Assembly: GCA_945883145.1 (NCBI GenBank)
Contig: CAMCXB010000026.1
Coordinates: 1 to 30,006, forward strand
Origin: Bordetella parapertussis
Lineage (GTDB): Bacteria; Pseudomonadota; Gammaproteobacteria; Burkholderiales; Burkholderiaceae_D
Length of the DNA: 30,006 nucleotides
Direction of reading: 5' to 3'
Below are positions 21,683 through 30,006 of the stretch, one piece after another. The first letter of the stretch is position 1. The number at the start of each line of letters is the position of its first letter. Below the pieces are notes generated by a model. The model was not told where the DNA came from. It saw nothing but the letters and a program-made list of their open reading frames with translations, and made no database searches. Position numbers and translations under genes: made by a program.

Positions 21683-24508
21683 ATGGAACTGGCTAAAGCC
21701 TTCGAACCGGCAGAAATAGAACAACATTGGCGAACCGAATGGGAGAAGCGCGGCTATTTCGCTGCGACGACCGATGCCAATAAACCATCATTCAGCATTC
21801 AGCTGCCTCCACCAAATGTGACGGGCACGCTGCATATGGGGCATGCATTTAATCAGACGATTATGGATGGCTTGACTCGCTACTATCGTATGCGAGGCCA
21901 CAACACAGCTTGGATACCGGGCACGGATCACGCCGGTATTGCTACGCAAATCGTGGTGGAACGCCAACTCGATGCACAAAAAATTTCACGTCATGATTTA
22001 GGTCGCGAAAAATTCTTAGAAAAAGTCTGGGAATGGAAGGAGCATTCAGGCTCCACCATCACGGGTCAAATGCGTCGCATGGGGACCTCACCTGACTGGA
22101 AGCGCGAATACTTCACGATGGACGACAAAATGTCGAATGCGGTGACGGAAGTGTTTGTGCGTTTAGTTGAACAAGGTTTGATTTATCGCGGCAAGCGTTT
22201 AGTGAATTGGGATCCAGTGTTAGGTACGGCTGTCTCTGATCTGGAAGTGGTGTCGGAAGAAGAAGATGGCAGTATGTGGCACATACGTTATCCGTTCGTG
22301 GATGGCAGTGGTCATTTAACTGTTGCCACTACTCGTCCTGAAACCTTATTAGGCGACGTAGCAGTAGCTGTTGATCCAACTGATGAACGTTACACACAAT
22401 TCATAGGCAAAAAACTCAAATTGCCTTTAACGGATCGTGAAATTCCTGTGATTGCTGATAGCTATGTGGATAAAGCTTTTGGTACAGGCTGCGTAAAGAT
22501 CACTCCTGCTCATGACTTTAATGACTACGCAGTGGGTCAGCGTCATCAGTGTGAACTGATTAATATCTTTACGCTCGATGCAAAAGTAAATGACACCGCA
22601 CCGCTTGCTTATCGTGGCATGGATAGGTTCGTCGCACGTAAACAAATTGTGGCTGATCTGGATGCACAAGGTTTATTAGAACTGGTGAAGCCACATAAAC
22701 TGATGGTGCCACGTGGTGATCGTACTGGTGTGGTGATTGAACCTATGCTGACTGATCAGTGGTTTGTTGCTATGAGTAAGCCTGCACCTGCAGGCACGCA
22801 CTTCCCTGGTAAATCGATCGCAGAAGTCGCATTAGAAAAAGTCGCGCAAGGTGAAGTGAAATTTGTGCCTGAAAACTGGAGCACAACTTACAACCAGTGG
22901 CTGAACAACATTCAAGACTGGTGTATCTCTCGTCAATTGTGGTGGGGACATCAAATACCTGCGTGGTATGACGATGCAGGCAATTATTATGTTGCACGCA
23001 CTGAAACCGAAGCACTCGCTAAAGCTCAAGCTGCAGGTTACACAGGCAAGTTAACCCGCGATGAAGATGTGCTCGACACATGGTTCTCTTCTGCATTGGT
23101 GCCGTTCTCAACCTTAGGCTGGCCTGAAGAAACGCCTGATATGAAGATGTTTTTACCTTCTTCAGTCTTAGTCACTGGCTTTGACATTATTTTCTTCTGG
23201 GTGGCGCGCATGGTGATGATGACCACGCACTTCACAGGCAAGGTACCTTTCAATACCGTTTATGTACATGGACTAGTGCGTGATGCACAAGGTCAGAAGA
23301 TGTCTAAGTCTAAAGGTAATACTTTAGATCCAATTGATCTGATTGATGGCATAGAAGTAGAAGCCTTAGTTGCTAAACGTACTGCAGGTTTAATGAATCC
23401 TAAACAAGCAGAGAGCATTGCTAAAGCCACTCGCAAAGAATTTGCAAATGGCATTGCTGCGTTTGGCACAGATGCATTGCGTTTCACAATGGCGAGCTAT
23501 GCCTCACTTGGACGAAATATTAATTTTGATTTAAGTCGTTGTGAAGGTTATAGAAATTTCTGTAACAAGCTGTGGAATGCTACGCGCTTTGTTTTAATGA
23601 ACACCGAAGGCAAAGACTGTGGTCTGGAAGAACATGGTGCTGAAGCTTGTGCTACGGGTAGCTATCTCGATTTCTCACAAGCTGATCGTTGGATAGTGTC
23701 GCAATTGCAGCGCACAGAAGCAGAAGTAGAAAAAGGCTTTGCAGACTATCGCTTCGATAATATTGCGACTGCTATTTATAAATTCATTTGGGATGAATAT
23801 TGCGATTGGTATTTAGAAGTCGCTAAGGTGCAGCTACAACAAGGCAGTGAAGCGCAACAACGTGCAACCCGTCGCACTTTATTGCGTGTGCTTGAAACAG
23901 TATTGCGTCTTGCTCACCCCATTATTCCTTTCGTGACTGAGCAATTATGGCAAACCGTTGCACCGCTTTCAGGTCGCAAGCTCAATCCCGCAGGTGATTC
24001 TATTATGTTGCAGGCTTATCCTGAACCTAACCTCAAGAAAATTGATGAGCAGGCTGAAGGCTGGATGCAAGAACTCAAAGCACTCACTGATGCCTGTCGT
24101 AATCTTCGTGGTGAAATGCAGTTATCGCCTGCAACTAAAGTGCCTCTCATCGTTGAAGGGCAAGATCATGCACGCTTGAGTGGATTCGCGCCGTATCTAC
24201 AAGCACTGGCAAAACTGTCACAAGTTGAAGTGGTTGCGAAATTACCTGATTCACCTGCGCCAGTGTCGGTTGTGAACACCACACGCCTGATGTTGAAAGT
24301 GGAAATTGATATTGCTGCTGAGCGTGAACGTCTTACTAAAGAAATTACGCGCTTAGAAGGTGAAATCACCAAAGCCAATGCAAAACTAGATAACGAAGGT
24401 TTTGTGGCACGCGCACCGGCACAAGTTGTGGCGCAAGAAAAAGAGCGGGTTGCGAATTTTTCTGCCACCTTAGAAAAGTTACGTGATCAAATGTTGAAAC
24501 TAAAATAA
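21683..24508 (+). CDS. valS: Valyl-tRNA synthetase
   Basis: Charges tRNA-Val with valine and edits mischarged threonine. It is a class I synthetase of 941 residues, a normal length. The nucleotide-binding HIGH motif reads HMGH (51-54) inside PPPNVTGTLHMGHAF, and KMSKS is at 539-543. Other landmarks are WIPGTDHAGIATQ, the editing-domain TTRPETLLGD, and DWCISRQLWWGH. The C-terminal 70 residues (AAERERLTKEITRLEGEITK onward) form the coiled-coil arm that touches tRNA. I chose ATG at 21683 because betaproteobacterial ValS begins MELAKxFEP; an earlier in-frame ATG at 21653 sits within the candidate -10 box. A short exported protein gene follows after 36 bases. Confidence 0.97.
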   Translation: MELAKAFEPAEIEQHWRTEWEKRGYFAATTDANKPSFSIQLPPPNVTGTLHMGHAFNQTIMDGLTRYYRMRGHNTAWIPGTDHAGIATQIVVERQLDAQKISRHDLGREKFLEKVWEWKEHSGSTITGQMRRMGTSPDWKREYFTMDDKMSNAVTEVFVRLVEQGLIYRGKRLVNWDPVLGTAVSDLEVVSEEEDGSMWHIRYPFVDGSGHLTVATTRPETLLGDVAVAVDPTDERYTQFIGKKLKLPLTDREIPVIADSYVDKAFGTGCVKITPAHDFNDYAVGQRHQCELINIFTLDAKVNDTAPLAYRGMDRFVARKQIVADLDAQGLLELVKPHKLMVPRGDRTGVVIEPMLTDQWFVAMSKPAPAGTHFPGKSIAEVALEKVAQGEVKFVPENWSTTYNQWLNNIQDWCISRQLWWGHQIPAWYDDAGNYYVARTETEALAKAQAAGYTGKLTRDEDVLDTWFSSALVPFSTLGWPEETPDMKMFLPSSVLVTGFDIIFFWVARMVMMTTHFTGKVPFNTVYVHGLVRDAQGQKMSKSKGNTLDPIDLIDGIEVEALVAKRTAGLMNPKQAESIAKATRKEFANGIAAFGTDALRFTMASYASLGRNINFDLSRCEGYRNFCNKLWNATRFVLMNTEGKDCGLEEHGAEACATGSYLDFSQADRWIVSQLQRTEAEVEKGFADYRFDNIATAIYKFIWDEYCDWYLEVAKVQLQQGSEAQQRATRRTLLRVLETVLRLAHPIIPFVTEQLWQTVAPLSGRKLNPAGDSIMLQAYPEPNLKKIDEQAEGWMQELKALTDACRNLRGEMQLSPATKVPLIVEGQDHARLSGFAPYLQALAKLSQVEVVAKLPDSPAPVSVVNTTRLMLKVEIDIAAERERLTKEITRLEGEITKANAKLDNEGFVARAPAQVVAQEKERVANFSATLEKLRDQMLKLK

Positions 24509-24544
24509 TGCATCTGTAGTTCACATAAAAACCAAGGAGACAAC

Positions 24545-25021
24545 ATGATACAAAAAATAATTTTAACGACCTTGCTTAGAGCAGTGACTGCATCAGCATT
24601 ACTATTCAGTGCTGCTGTTTCACCTTCTTATGCATCAGATGCTATGTCACCCGTTGGTTTATGGCGTACGATTGATGATGAAACAGGTAAAGCAAAATCT
24701 TTGGTGCGCATCACTGAAGTGAATGGCGAGCTACAAGGCACGATAGAAAAACTGTTTCGTGAACCGAATGAAGATCAAACTCCACGCTGTGATAAATGCA
24801 CGGGTGATAAAAAAGATAAGCCTGTGATCGGCATGATGATTATGACTGGCTTAAAGCATGATGGAAAAATTTATGCCGGCGGTGAAATTACCGATCCAAA
24901 AAATGGCAAGACCTATAAATGCAAAATATGGACGGAAGAACAAGGGAAGAAACTACATGTGCGCGGCTTTATAGGCATGGCACTTTTAGGCAGAACGCAA
25001 ATCTGGGTGAGAGAACAATAA
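24545..25021 (+). CDS. DUF2147 family exported protein
   Basis: A 158-residue protein of unknown function. The N-terminus is a Sec signal peptide (MIQKIILTTLLRAVTASALL and on, cleavage near SYASDA, about residue 31). The mature part matches DUF2147: SPVGLWRTIDDETGKAKSLV at the start, the strand EVNGELQGTIEKLF, a CDKC pair in TPRCDKCTGDKKDKP that may form a disulfide or bind metal, IGMMIMTGLKHDGKIYAGGE, and a last TQIWVRE strand. AAGGAG sits just before the ATG at good spacing. It follows valS by 36 bases on the same strand and may share its transcript. Its role in the periplasm is not known. Confidence 0.87.
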   Translation: MIQKIILTTLLRAVTASALLFSAAVSPSYASDAMSPVGLWRTIDDETGKAKSLVRITEVNGELQGTIEKLFREPNEDQTPRCDKCTGDKKDKPVIGMMIMTGLKHDGKIYAGGEITDPKNGKTYKCKIWTEEQGKKLHVRGFIGMALLGRTQIWVREQ

Positions 25022-25132
25022 AGAAAACTAAATAAGAACGTCCTCAGTTCTGCATCACATGAATATTGAAGTCAGAACTAAGCAACTATTGCACTCGTAG
25101 TTTGTTGAAACGCAGAAGATTTGAAAGTAGGA

Positions 25133-26191
25133 CTAGTGTTGATCCCACAAATCGCCGTTGGGGCTAGTCTTCGGTGCAACGACACCAAAATGTCTATAGG
25201 CAGTCGGTGTTGCAATTCGACCACGCGGTGTGCGTTGTAAAAAACCTTGTTGTATTAAGTAAGGTTCGAGTACATCCTCAATCGTGTCGCGTTCTTCACC
25301 AATCGCAGCAGCGAGATTATCTAGCCCCACTGGACCACCACCAAATTTAAATAAGACGGCTTCTAAGAGTTTGCGATCCATGAGATCGAAACCAACCGGA
25401 TCTACATCTAACATCACTAAAGCAGCATCTGCCATTGCTTTGGTGATGTCACCCTTACCTTTAACTTCTGCATAATCACGCACACGTCTTAACAAACGAT
25501 TCGCAATACGTGGTGTGCCACGACTGCGACGTGCAATTTCTAAAGCACCATCATCTTCAATCACCGCTTTTAATAAAGCTGCACTACGTGTGACGATGCG
25601 TGCTAACTGTTCAGGTGTATAAAACTCTAACCGCCCCACAATACCAAAGCGATCACGCAAAGGATTGGTCAACATACCAGCACGCGTGGTAGCACCGACT
25701 AAGGTAAAGGGTTGTAGATCAAGACGCACTGAACGTGCAGCAGGTCCTTCACCTATCATGATGTCGATTTGATAGTCTTCAAGTGCAGGATAGAGAATTT
25801 CTTCTACGACGGGAGATAAGCGATGTATCTCATCAATGAATAAAACATCATTCGCTTCTAGATTCGTCAGCAAAGCTGCAAGATCACCCGCACGCTCTAA
25901 CACTGGACCTGAAGTCTGACGCAGATTCACACCCATTTCACGCGCAATAATATGCGCCAGTGTGGTTTTACCTAATCCCGGAGGGCCAAATAGCAAAGTG
26001 TGATCAAGTGCTTCACTGCGATTTTTTGCGGCAGTGATAAAAATATTTAACTGATCACGAATTTTTTCTTGTCCAACGTATTCATCCAGTTTATGTGGAC
26101 GCAATGCACGCTCTATCGCCTCTTCATTGGGCGAGACTGGTGTCGCTGCAATAATGCGCTGTTCGTTGAAATCGTCGGTCTGTATGCTCAT
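25133..26191 (-). CDS. ruvB: Holliday junction branch-migration ATPase RuvB
   Basis: Hexameric AAA+ motor that, with RuvA, drives branch migration of Holliday junctions. The 352 residues have Walker A GPPGLGKTT (69-77), Walker B LFIDEIH (D120, E121), sensor motif GATTRAGMLTNPLRDRFG with the arginine finger, and the C-terminal winged helix that contacts DNA (IQQGFLQRTPRGRIATPTAY). The first residues, MSIQTDDF, match betaproteobacterial relatives; no good ribosome site precedes the ATG. It is the last gene of the operon, 39 bases after ruvA. No terminator is evident in the 111 bases between its stop and the DUF2147 gene. Confidence 0.97.
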   Translation of the reverse strand: MSIQTDDFNEQRIIAATPVSPNEEAIERALRPHKLDEYVGQEKIRDQLNIFITAAKNRSEALDHTLLFGPPGLGKTTLAHIIAREMGVNLRQTSGPVLERAGDLAALLTNLEANDVLFIDEIHRLSPVVEEILYPALEDYQIDIMIGEGPAARSVRLDLQPFTLVGATTRAGMLTNPLRDRFGIVGRLEFYTPEQLARIVTRSAALLKAVIEDDGALEIARRSRGTPRIANRLLRRVRDYAEVKGKGDITKAMADAALVMLDVDPVGFDLMDRKLLEAVLFKFGGGPVGLDNLAAAIGEERDTIEDVLEPYLIQQGFLQRTPRGRIATPTAYRHFGVVAPKTSPNGDLWDQH

Positions 26192-26230
26192 GACAGCATT
26201 GTAGCCTGAGGAGGATGAAAGGCGTTTTTA

Positions 26231-26806
26231 TCAGCCTTTGGATAATGCTTTCAAAGCCTGACGTATGCCTTCGGTGACGGTGCTACCTGCAGGCACTTGT
26301 TTGACTGCGAGCATGGCTTCTTTGTCGGAATAACCCAATGCGACTAAGGCGTTCAAGATGTCGGTATTCACATCTGGTGCTGCGCCACCTGCCGCTCCCA
26401 AATCTGCACCTAGTTTTCCTTTGAGTTCGAGCAGCAAACGTTCTGCTGTTTTTTTACCGACTCCAGGAATGCGGGTTAAACGTGCAGGCTCTTGCAAGGT
26501 GACTGCCTGCGCAAGATCGGCAACCGACATACCCGACAACAAAGACAATGCAGTGCGTGCACCCACGCCACTAATTTTAATGAGTTGCCTGAAGAGTTCA
26601 CGTTCTTCTGTACTGCCAAAGCCATATAACAATTGTGCATCTTCGCGCACAACGAAATGTGTGAGTAAAGTTATTTTTTCACCGGCAGCTGGCAAGTTAT
26701 AAAACGTACTCATAGGCACGCTGACTTCATAGCCCACGCCACTACAGTCTACTAATAACTGCAATGGATTTTTATCTACGAGTATGCCAACGAGACGACC
26801 TATCAT
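26231..26806 (-). CDS. ruvA: Holliday junction-binding protein RuvA
   Basis: Binds the four-way junction as a tetramer and loads RuvB. The 191 residues show the OB-fold N-terminus (MIGRLVGILVDKNPLQLLVD), two helix-hairpin-helix motifs (IKISGVGARTALSLL near 72-86 and LTRIPGVGKKTAERLLLELK near 108-127), a flexible Gly/Ala linker (LGAAGGAAP), and the C-terminal three-helix domain that touches RuvB (ALVALGYSDKEAMLAVKQV). Length and order are normal. It lies between ruvC and ruvB in the same operon, 53 bases after ruvC. Confidence 0.97.
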   Translation of the reverse strand: MIGRLVGILVDKNPLQLLVDCSGVGYEVSVPMSTFYNLPAAGEKITLLTHFVVREDAQLLYGFGSTEERELFRQLIKISGVGARTALSLLSGMSVADLAQAVTLQEPARLTRIPGVGKKTAERLLLELKGKLGADLGAAGGAAPDVNTDILNALVALGYSDKEAMLAVKQVPAGSTVTEGIRQALKALSKG

Positions 26807-26859
26807 GCGCGTGTTCCGAAATTGATTTCAAGCGATTATAAAAAAGAACTTAGCAATTT

Positions 26860-27402
26860 TTATCCAACTAAACGACCACCTTTGAGACGTAAACCTTTGC
26901 GCGCTAGTTCAGGTGCTAATGCTGCTAAGCCTGCTGTTCCTGCTTCACTGTGTGCATGACAAATCGCTACTGCTAAGGCATCAGCTGCATCAGTGCCAGG
27001 CAAACCTTTTAATGAAAGTAAGCGTTGCACCATTTCTTGCACTTGTGATTTCTGCGCCTTACCCTGACCGACCACTGCTTTTTTCACTTGTAAGGCGGTG
27101 TATTCAGCTACGCTAAGATTGGCTTGCACTAGACCACAAATAGCAGCGCCACGTGCTTGCCCTAATAATAAAGTGGATTGTGGATTCACATTCGAAAACA
27201 CAATCTCTATTGCAGCACAGTTTGGTTGATAAGTTTTTATCACTTCACCCACACCATCCAAAATCACTTTTAAGCGCGAAGGCAAATCACCTTGTGGAAT
27301 ACGGATGGTACCGGAGGCGATATAAAATAATTTTTGACCTTCTTTGCGGATGACGCCAAAGCCTGTGACATTGAGCCCTGGATCTATGCCTAAGATGATC
27401 AT
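26860..27402 (-). CDS. ruvC: Holliday junction resolvase RuvC
   Basis: Homodimeric endonuclease that cuts Holliday junctions symmetrically after RuvAB migration. The 180 residues keep all four catalytic acids at the same numbers as in E. coli: D7 in GIDPGLNVTG, E66 in AAIEIVF, and D138 and D141 in GTDAADALAVAICH. The basic segment VKKAVVGQGKAQKSQVQ contacts DNA. ATG at 27402 follows the purH stop by 21 bases, so it is read from the same transcript. Nothing unusual is seen. Confidence 0.97.
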   Translation of the reverse strand: MIILGIDPGLNVTGFGVIRKEGQKLFYIASGTIRIPQGDLPSRLKVILDGVGEVIKTYQPNCAAIEIVFSNVNPQSTLLLGQARGAAICGLVQANLSVAEYTALQVKKAVVGQGKAQKSQVQEMVQRLLSLKGLPGTDAADALAVAICHAHSEAGTAGLAALAPELARKGLRLKGGRLVG

Positions 27403-27423
27403 GCGCTGTTTTTGATTTCTGTT

Positions 27424-28989
27424 TTAATGTCTGAAATGTCTAACGCCAGTGAGCGCCATCACCACACCTTGCTCATCTGCTGCATCCATCACTTCTTGAT
27501 CACGAATGGAACCTCCGGGTTGTATCACGGCGGTTGCGCCTGCTGCGACGACGACATCTAATCCATCACGGAATGGAAAGAACGCATCGGAAGCAACAAC
27601 GGATTCGGCAAGTGTTAATCCTGCGTTTTGCGCTTTAATCGATGCAATACGTGCTGAATCAACCCGACTCATTTGTCCTGCACCCACACCTAGCGTCATA
27701 CCTTGACCGCAAAATACAATCGCATTTGATTTCACAAACTTTGCCACCTTCCATGCAAAGAGCATGTCTTGTAATTGTTCTGGCGTTGGCTGTTTTTTAC
27801 TGACGATTTTTAATTCAGATAGCGCGACATTTTTTGCATCAGGTGATTGCAATAACACACCACCACCCACACGTTTAAAGTCATAGGCATTGTTTGCATG
27901 TGCTAATGGAATTTCTAATAGACGCACATTTTGTTTTGCTTCAAATACTTTGCGTGCTTCTGCAGTAAAAGAAGGCGCGATTAAAACTTCAACAAATTGT
28001 TGAGAAACCGCTTCAGCAGCTGAACCATCACATTCCACATTAAACGCAATAATGCCGCCAAATGCAGAGGTAGGATCAGTTTGCAATGCTTTGCTATAAG
28101 CTTCTAATGCGTTAGCGCCTAAAGCCACACCGCAAGGATTGGCATGTTTAATGATGACGCATGCTGGTGTAGTAAAAGTTTTTACACACTCCCAAGCTGC
28201 ATCCGCATCAGCGATGTTGTTATAAGAAAGTTCTTTACCTTGCAGCTGTGTGTAATTAGCGAGCGCACCATCGACTGTTTGTGCATCACGATAAAAAGCA
28301 GCAGACTGATGCGGGTTTTCACCATAGCGCATGTCTTGTACTTTTTCGAATTGCAGATTAAGCGTAGCGGGATAAGCAGAACGTGTCGTATGTTGACGAT
28401 CCGCACCGAGTGAGCTCAGATAATTCGTGATGGAACCATCATATTGCGCTGTGTGAGCAAAGACTTTTAATGCTAATCCAAAGCGTGTATCGAAACTCAC
28501 CTCACCTTGATTCGCCTTCATTTCTTGTAACACGGCTTGATAGTCTGCAGGATCACAAATAACGACAACATCTTTATGATTTTTTGCGGAAGAGCGCAGT
28601 ATCGCTGGGCCACCGATATCGATGTTTTCAATTGCGTCTTCTAAGCTGCATTGATCTTTAGCGACAGTTTGCTGAAAGGGATAGAGATTGACCACCACCA
28701 TATCAATGGTGGGTATGTCATGGGCTTGCAATGCATCAGTGTGGGATTGCATATCACGGCGCGCCAATATGCCGCCATGTACTTTAGGATGCAAGGTCTT
28801 AACACGACCATCTAACATTTCAGGAAAGCCGGTGTAATCCGCTACTTCTGTCACTGGCAGTCCATGCTCTGCCAACATTTTTGCTGTGCCACCTGTAGAG
28901 AGCAGTTTGATTTGCATCGCATGCAATGCACGAGCGAATTCGAGTACACCGGTTTTGTCTGAGACGGAAATCAGTGCTTGTTTAATCAT
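27424..28989 (-). CDS. purH: Bifunctional AICAR transformylase / IMP cyclohydrolase
   Basis: Catalyses the last two steps of purine synthesis: formylation of AICAR and ring closure to IMP. The 521 residues have the cyclohydrolase domain first (MIKQALISVSDKTGVLEFAR, then GFPEMLDGRVKTLHPKVHGG and MVVVNLYPF) and the transformylase domain after about residue 200 (MRYGENPHQSAAFY, catalytic Lys-His in IIKHANPCG, TSAFGGIIAFN, and a C-terminal DAFFPFRDGLD and PGGSIRD). Length is normal. No clear ribosome site lies before the ATG. It sits between fis and ruvC, as in other betaproteobacteria, 82 bases after fis. Confidence 0.97.
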   Translation of the reverse strand: MIKQALISVSDKTGVLEFARALHAMQIKLLSTGGTAKMLAEHGLPVTEVADYTGFPEMLDGRVKTLHPKVHGGILARRDMQSHTDALQAHDIPTIDMVVVNLYPFQQTVAKDQCSLEDAIENIDIGGPAILRSSAKNHKDVVVICDPADYQAVLQEMKANQGEVSFDTRFGLALKVFAHTAQYDGSITNYLSSLGADRQHTTRSAYPATLNLQFEKVQDMRYGENPHQSAAFYRDAQTVDGALANYTQLQGKELSYNNIADADAAWECVKTFTTPACVIIKHANPCGVALGANALEAYSKALQTDPTSAFGGIIAFNVECDGSAAEAVSQQFVEVLIAPSFTAEARKVFEAKQNVRLLEIPLAHANNAYDFKRVGGGVLLQSPDAKNVALSELKIVSKKQPTPEQLQDMLFAWKVAKFVKSNAIVFCGQGMTLGVGAGQMSRVDSARIASIKAQNAGLTLAESVVASDAFFPFRDGLDVVVAAGATAVIQPGGSIRDQEVMDAADEQGVVMALTGVRHFRH

Positions 28990-29071
28990 GGTTATTTGTA
29001 AAGAAAGAGAAATTCTTAAAGAGTGTGACTGACTTTTATTGAGCTTAGCAACAACACAGGGCGATGTCGCT

Positions 29072-29305
29072 TTATATCAAATCATGTTGCTGTAATTTTT
29101 TGCGCAAGGTATTGCGATTAATACCCAACATTTCTGCAGCATGCGACTGATTGCCCTCGGCACGGTTCATGACCGCTTCGAGAATGGGTTTTTCTACTGT
29201 AAAAATTACCATCTCATACACATTGGAGGGCTCTAACTCGCCTAAATCACGAAAATATTTTTCGAGACTTTTTCTCACAACGTCTTGAATGTTGTCTTTG
29301 CTCAT
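29072..29305 (-). CDS. fis: Fis-family nucleoid-associated DNA-binding protein
   Basis: A small dimeric DNA-bending protein that regulates rRNA and many other promoters. The 77-residue form is normal for betaproteobacteria and shorter than the 98-residue E. coli protein because part of the N-terminal arm is missing. The C-terminal helix-turn-helix is clear: GNQSHAAEMLGINRNTLRKK (about 51-70) then LQQHDLI. ATG at 29305 gives MSKDNIQDVV; the frame is open upstream to 29368 only through the dusB end. It follows dusB by 31 bases, the conserved dusB-fis arrangement that also holds in E. coli. Confidence 0.95.
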   Translation of the reverse strand: MSKDNIQDVVRKSLEKYFRDLGELEPSNVYEMVIFTVEKPILEAVMNRAEGNQSHAAEMLGINRNTLRKKLQQHDLI

Positions 29306-29336
29306 GCGAAACCGATACAAAAAAGTTTTGGGTCTG

Positions 29337-30006
29337 TCAGGCCGCCAGCTTTTCTCGGGCGGGGGCATATTGTAACCGCTCGCCCCATGCTAGCTGAGAT
29401 TCGAAAAAAACATCAACTGCTTGTAGTTGTTGTTCGCAATTTTCCAACGTATTCATCTGCTGTCGAAAAATTTTCTCGCCTTCTAAACCTTGCACATACC
29501 AAGCTATATGTTTACGTGCTGTTCGCACACCTAAATACGTGCCATAGAAGCTGTAATGCGCTTGTAAATGTTGCGCCATTAATTCACGCACTTCATTAAC
29601 TTCAGGTGCAGGCATGAGTTGGCCTGTACGTAAAAAATAATCTATCTCACGAAATATCCAAGGACGGCCTTGCGCTGCACGACCTATCATGACGGCATCT
29701 GCACCAGTTTTTTCTAACACTGCTTTTGCTTTATGTGGGCTATCAATATCACCATTCGCCACCACGGGTATTGATGCTGCTGCCTTCACCGCTGCAATGG
29801 TGTCGTACTCTGCTAAACCACTATAACCATCAGCACGAGTACGACCATGTAACGTTAACATCGCTATCCCACTTTGCTCTGCTATGCGTGCAACCGTGAG
29901 TGCATTTTTATGCGCTCTATCCCAACCTGTACGGAATTTCAATGTGACAGGCACATCGACTGCTGCAACGACGGCTTCGAGTATGGAAGCAACTAATATT
30001 TCATCT
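29337..30006 (-). CDS. dusB: tRNA-dihydrouridine synthase B, 5' end beyond the window
   Basis: Reduces specific uridines in tRNA to dihydrouridine using FMN and NADPH. The gene enters at base 30006 and runs 223 complete codons to its stop at 29337, so the N-terminal part with the catalytic Cys lies outside. Visible are the barrel motifs DVPVTLKFRTGW, LHGRTRADGYSGLAEYD, VVANGDIDSP (FMN phosphate side) and MIGRAAQGRPWIF, plus the C-terminal helical domain that grips tRNA. A GTG inside the frame at 29954 is not a start, since the reading frame continues in a family-like way (DEILVASILEAVVAAVDV). The setting with fis favours DusB over DusA or DusC. Confidence 0.95.
   Translation of the reverse strand, partial: DEILVASILEAVVAAVDVPVTLKFRTGWDRAHKNALTVARIAEQSGIAMLTLHGRTRADGYSGLAEYDTIAAVKAAASIPVVANGDIDSPHKAKAVLEKTGADAVMIGRAAQGRPWIFREIDYFLRTGQLMPAPEVNEVRELMAQHLQAHYSFYGTYLGVRTARKHIAWYVQGLEGEKIFRQQMNTLENCEQQLQAVDVFFESQLAWGERLQYAPAREKLAA

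Noticed and set aside
24166..24468. 100-codon open frame antisense to the 3' end of valS
   Set aside because: Its composition mirrors the charged coiled-coil codons of valS and it has no ribosome site; shadow frame.
25046..25079. AGTTCTG / CAGAACT inverted repeat between the DUF2147 gene and ruvB
   Set aside because: The stem is 7 base pairs with a 20-base loop and no T run on either strand, so it does not support a terminator for either convergent gene.
26358..26702. 114-codon open frame on the plus strand antisense to ruvA
   Set aside because: It is Ser/Pro/Ala-rich low-complexity translation with no family likeness and lies wholly inside a certain gene; it is a shadow.
1..30006. CRISPR arrays, tRNA or rRNA genes and insertion sequences
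   Set aside because: Looked for spaced direct repeats, cloverleaf patterns and transposase motifs on both strands by eye; none was convincing.

Overview
The window looks like a piece of a betaproteobacterial chromosome with fairly low GC. Hand counts of sampled lines give about 43-47% in the housekeeping genes. The strongest lineage clue is the gene order dusB-fis-purH-ruvC-ruvA-ruvB on the minus strand (25133-30006), which is typical of betaproteobacteria. Supporting clues are a Rieske oxygenase divergent from xseB-ispA, and the block polA / LOG-family gene / DUF2782 / thrB / BPSS1780-type membrane protein / uvrD. I cannot name the species.

Layout. 1-732: ispA (cut by the window edge) and xseB, minus strand. 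733-1457: an AT-rich gap with a candidate promoter, an unexplained open stretch and a leader inverted repeat. 1458-4435: Rieske oxygenase, EamA permease and rhodanese-type sulfurtransferase, plus strand. 4456-8969: ZIP metal transporter, exported dienelactone hydrolase and polA, minus strand. 8970-11949: LOG-family protein, DUF2782 protein, thrB and a membrane protein, plus strand. 11975-16567: uvrD preceded on the same strand by a two-gene unit that looks foreign. 17040-21580: thiamine operon thiC-thiS-thiG-thiD-thiE under a TPP riboswitch. 21683-25021: valS and a small exported DUF2147 protein. 25133-30006: the ruv/purH/fis/dusB operon.

The most interesting part is 14307-16567. A small, very acidic protein with the length and helix/strand pattern of a class I (CesT-type) type III secretion chaperone lies 23 bases upstream of a 591-residue protein that I do not recognise. 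The larger gene is much more AT-rich than its neighbours (about 30% GC in two sampled lines). Its product has a helical N-terminal half, a central low-complexity stretch with 11 Ser/Thr-Pro dipeptides in about 145 residues, and an Asn/Ser-rich tail with acidic-hydrophobic patches. The pair is best read as a chaperone-effector operon inserted between the thiamine operon and uvrD. If so, this is a host-interacting bacterium with a type III secretion system encoded elsewhere. No secretion apparatus, transposase, tRNA or CRISPR array was seen in the window.

The other genes form ordinary modules. The riboswitch controls pyrimidine (thiC, thiD), thiazole (thiS, thiG) and coupling (thiE) steps of thiamine synthesis. 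RuvABC, PolA and UvrD belong to DNA repair and recombination, and IspA feeds isoprenoid synthesis.
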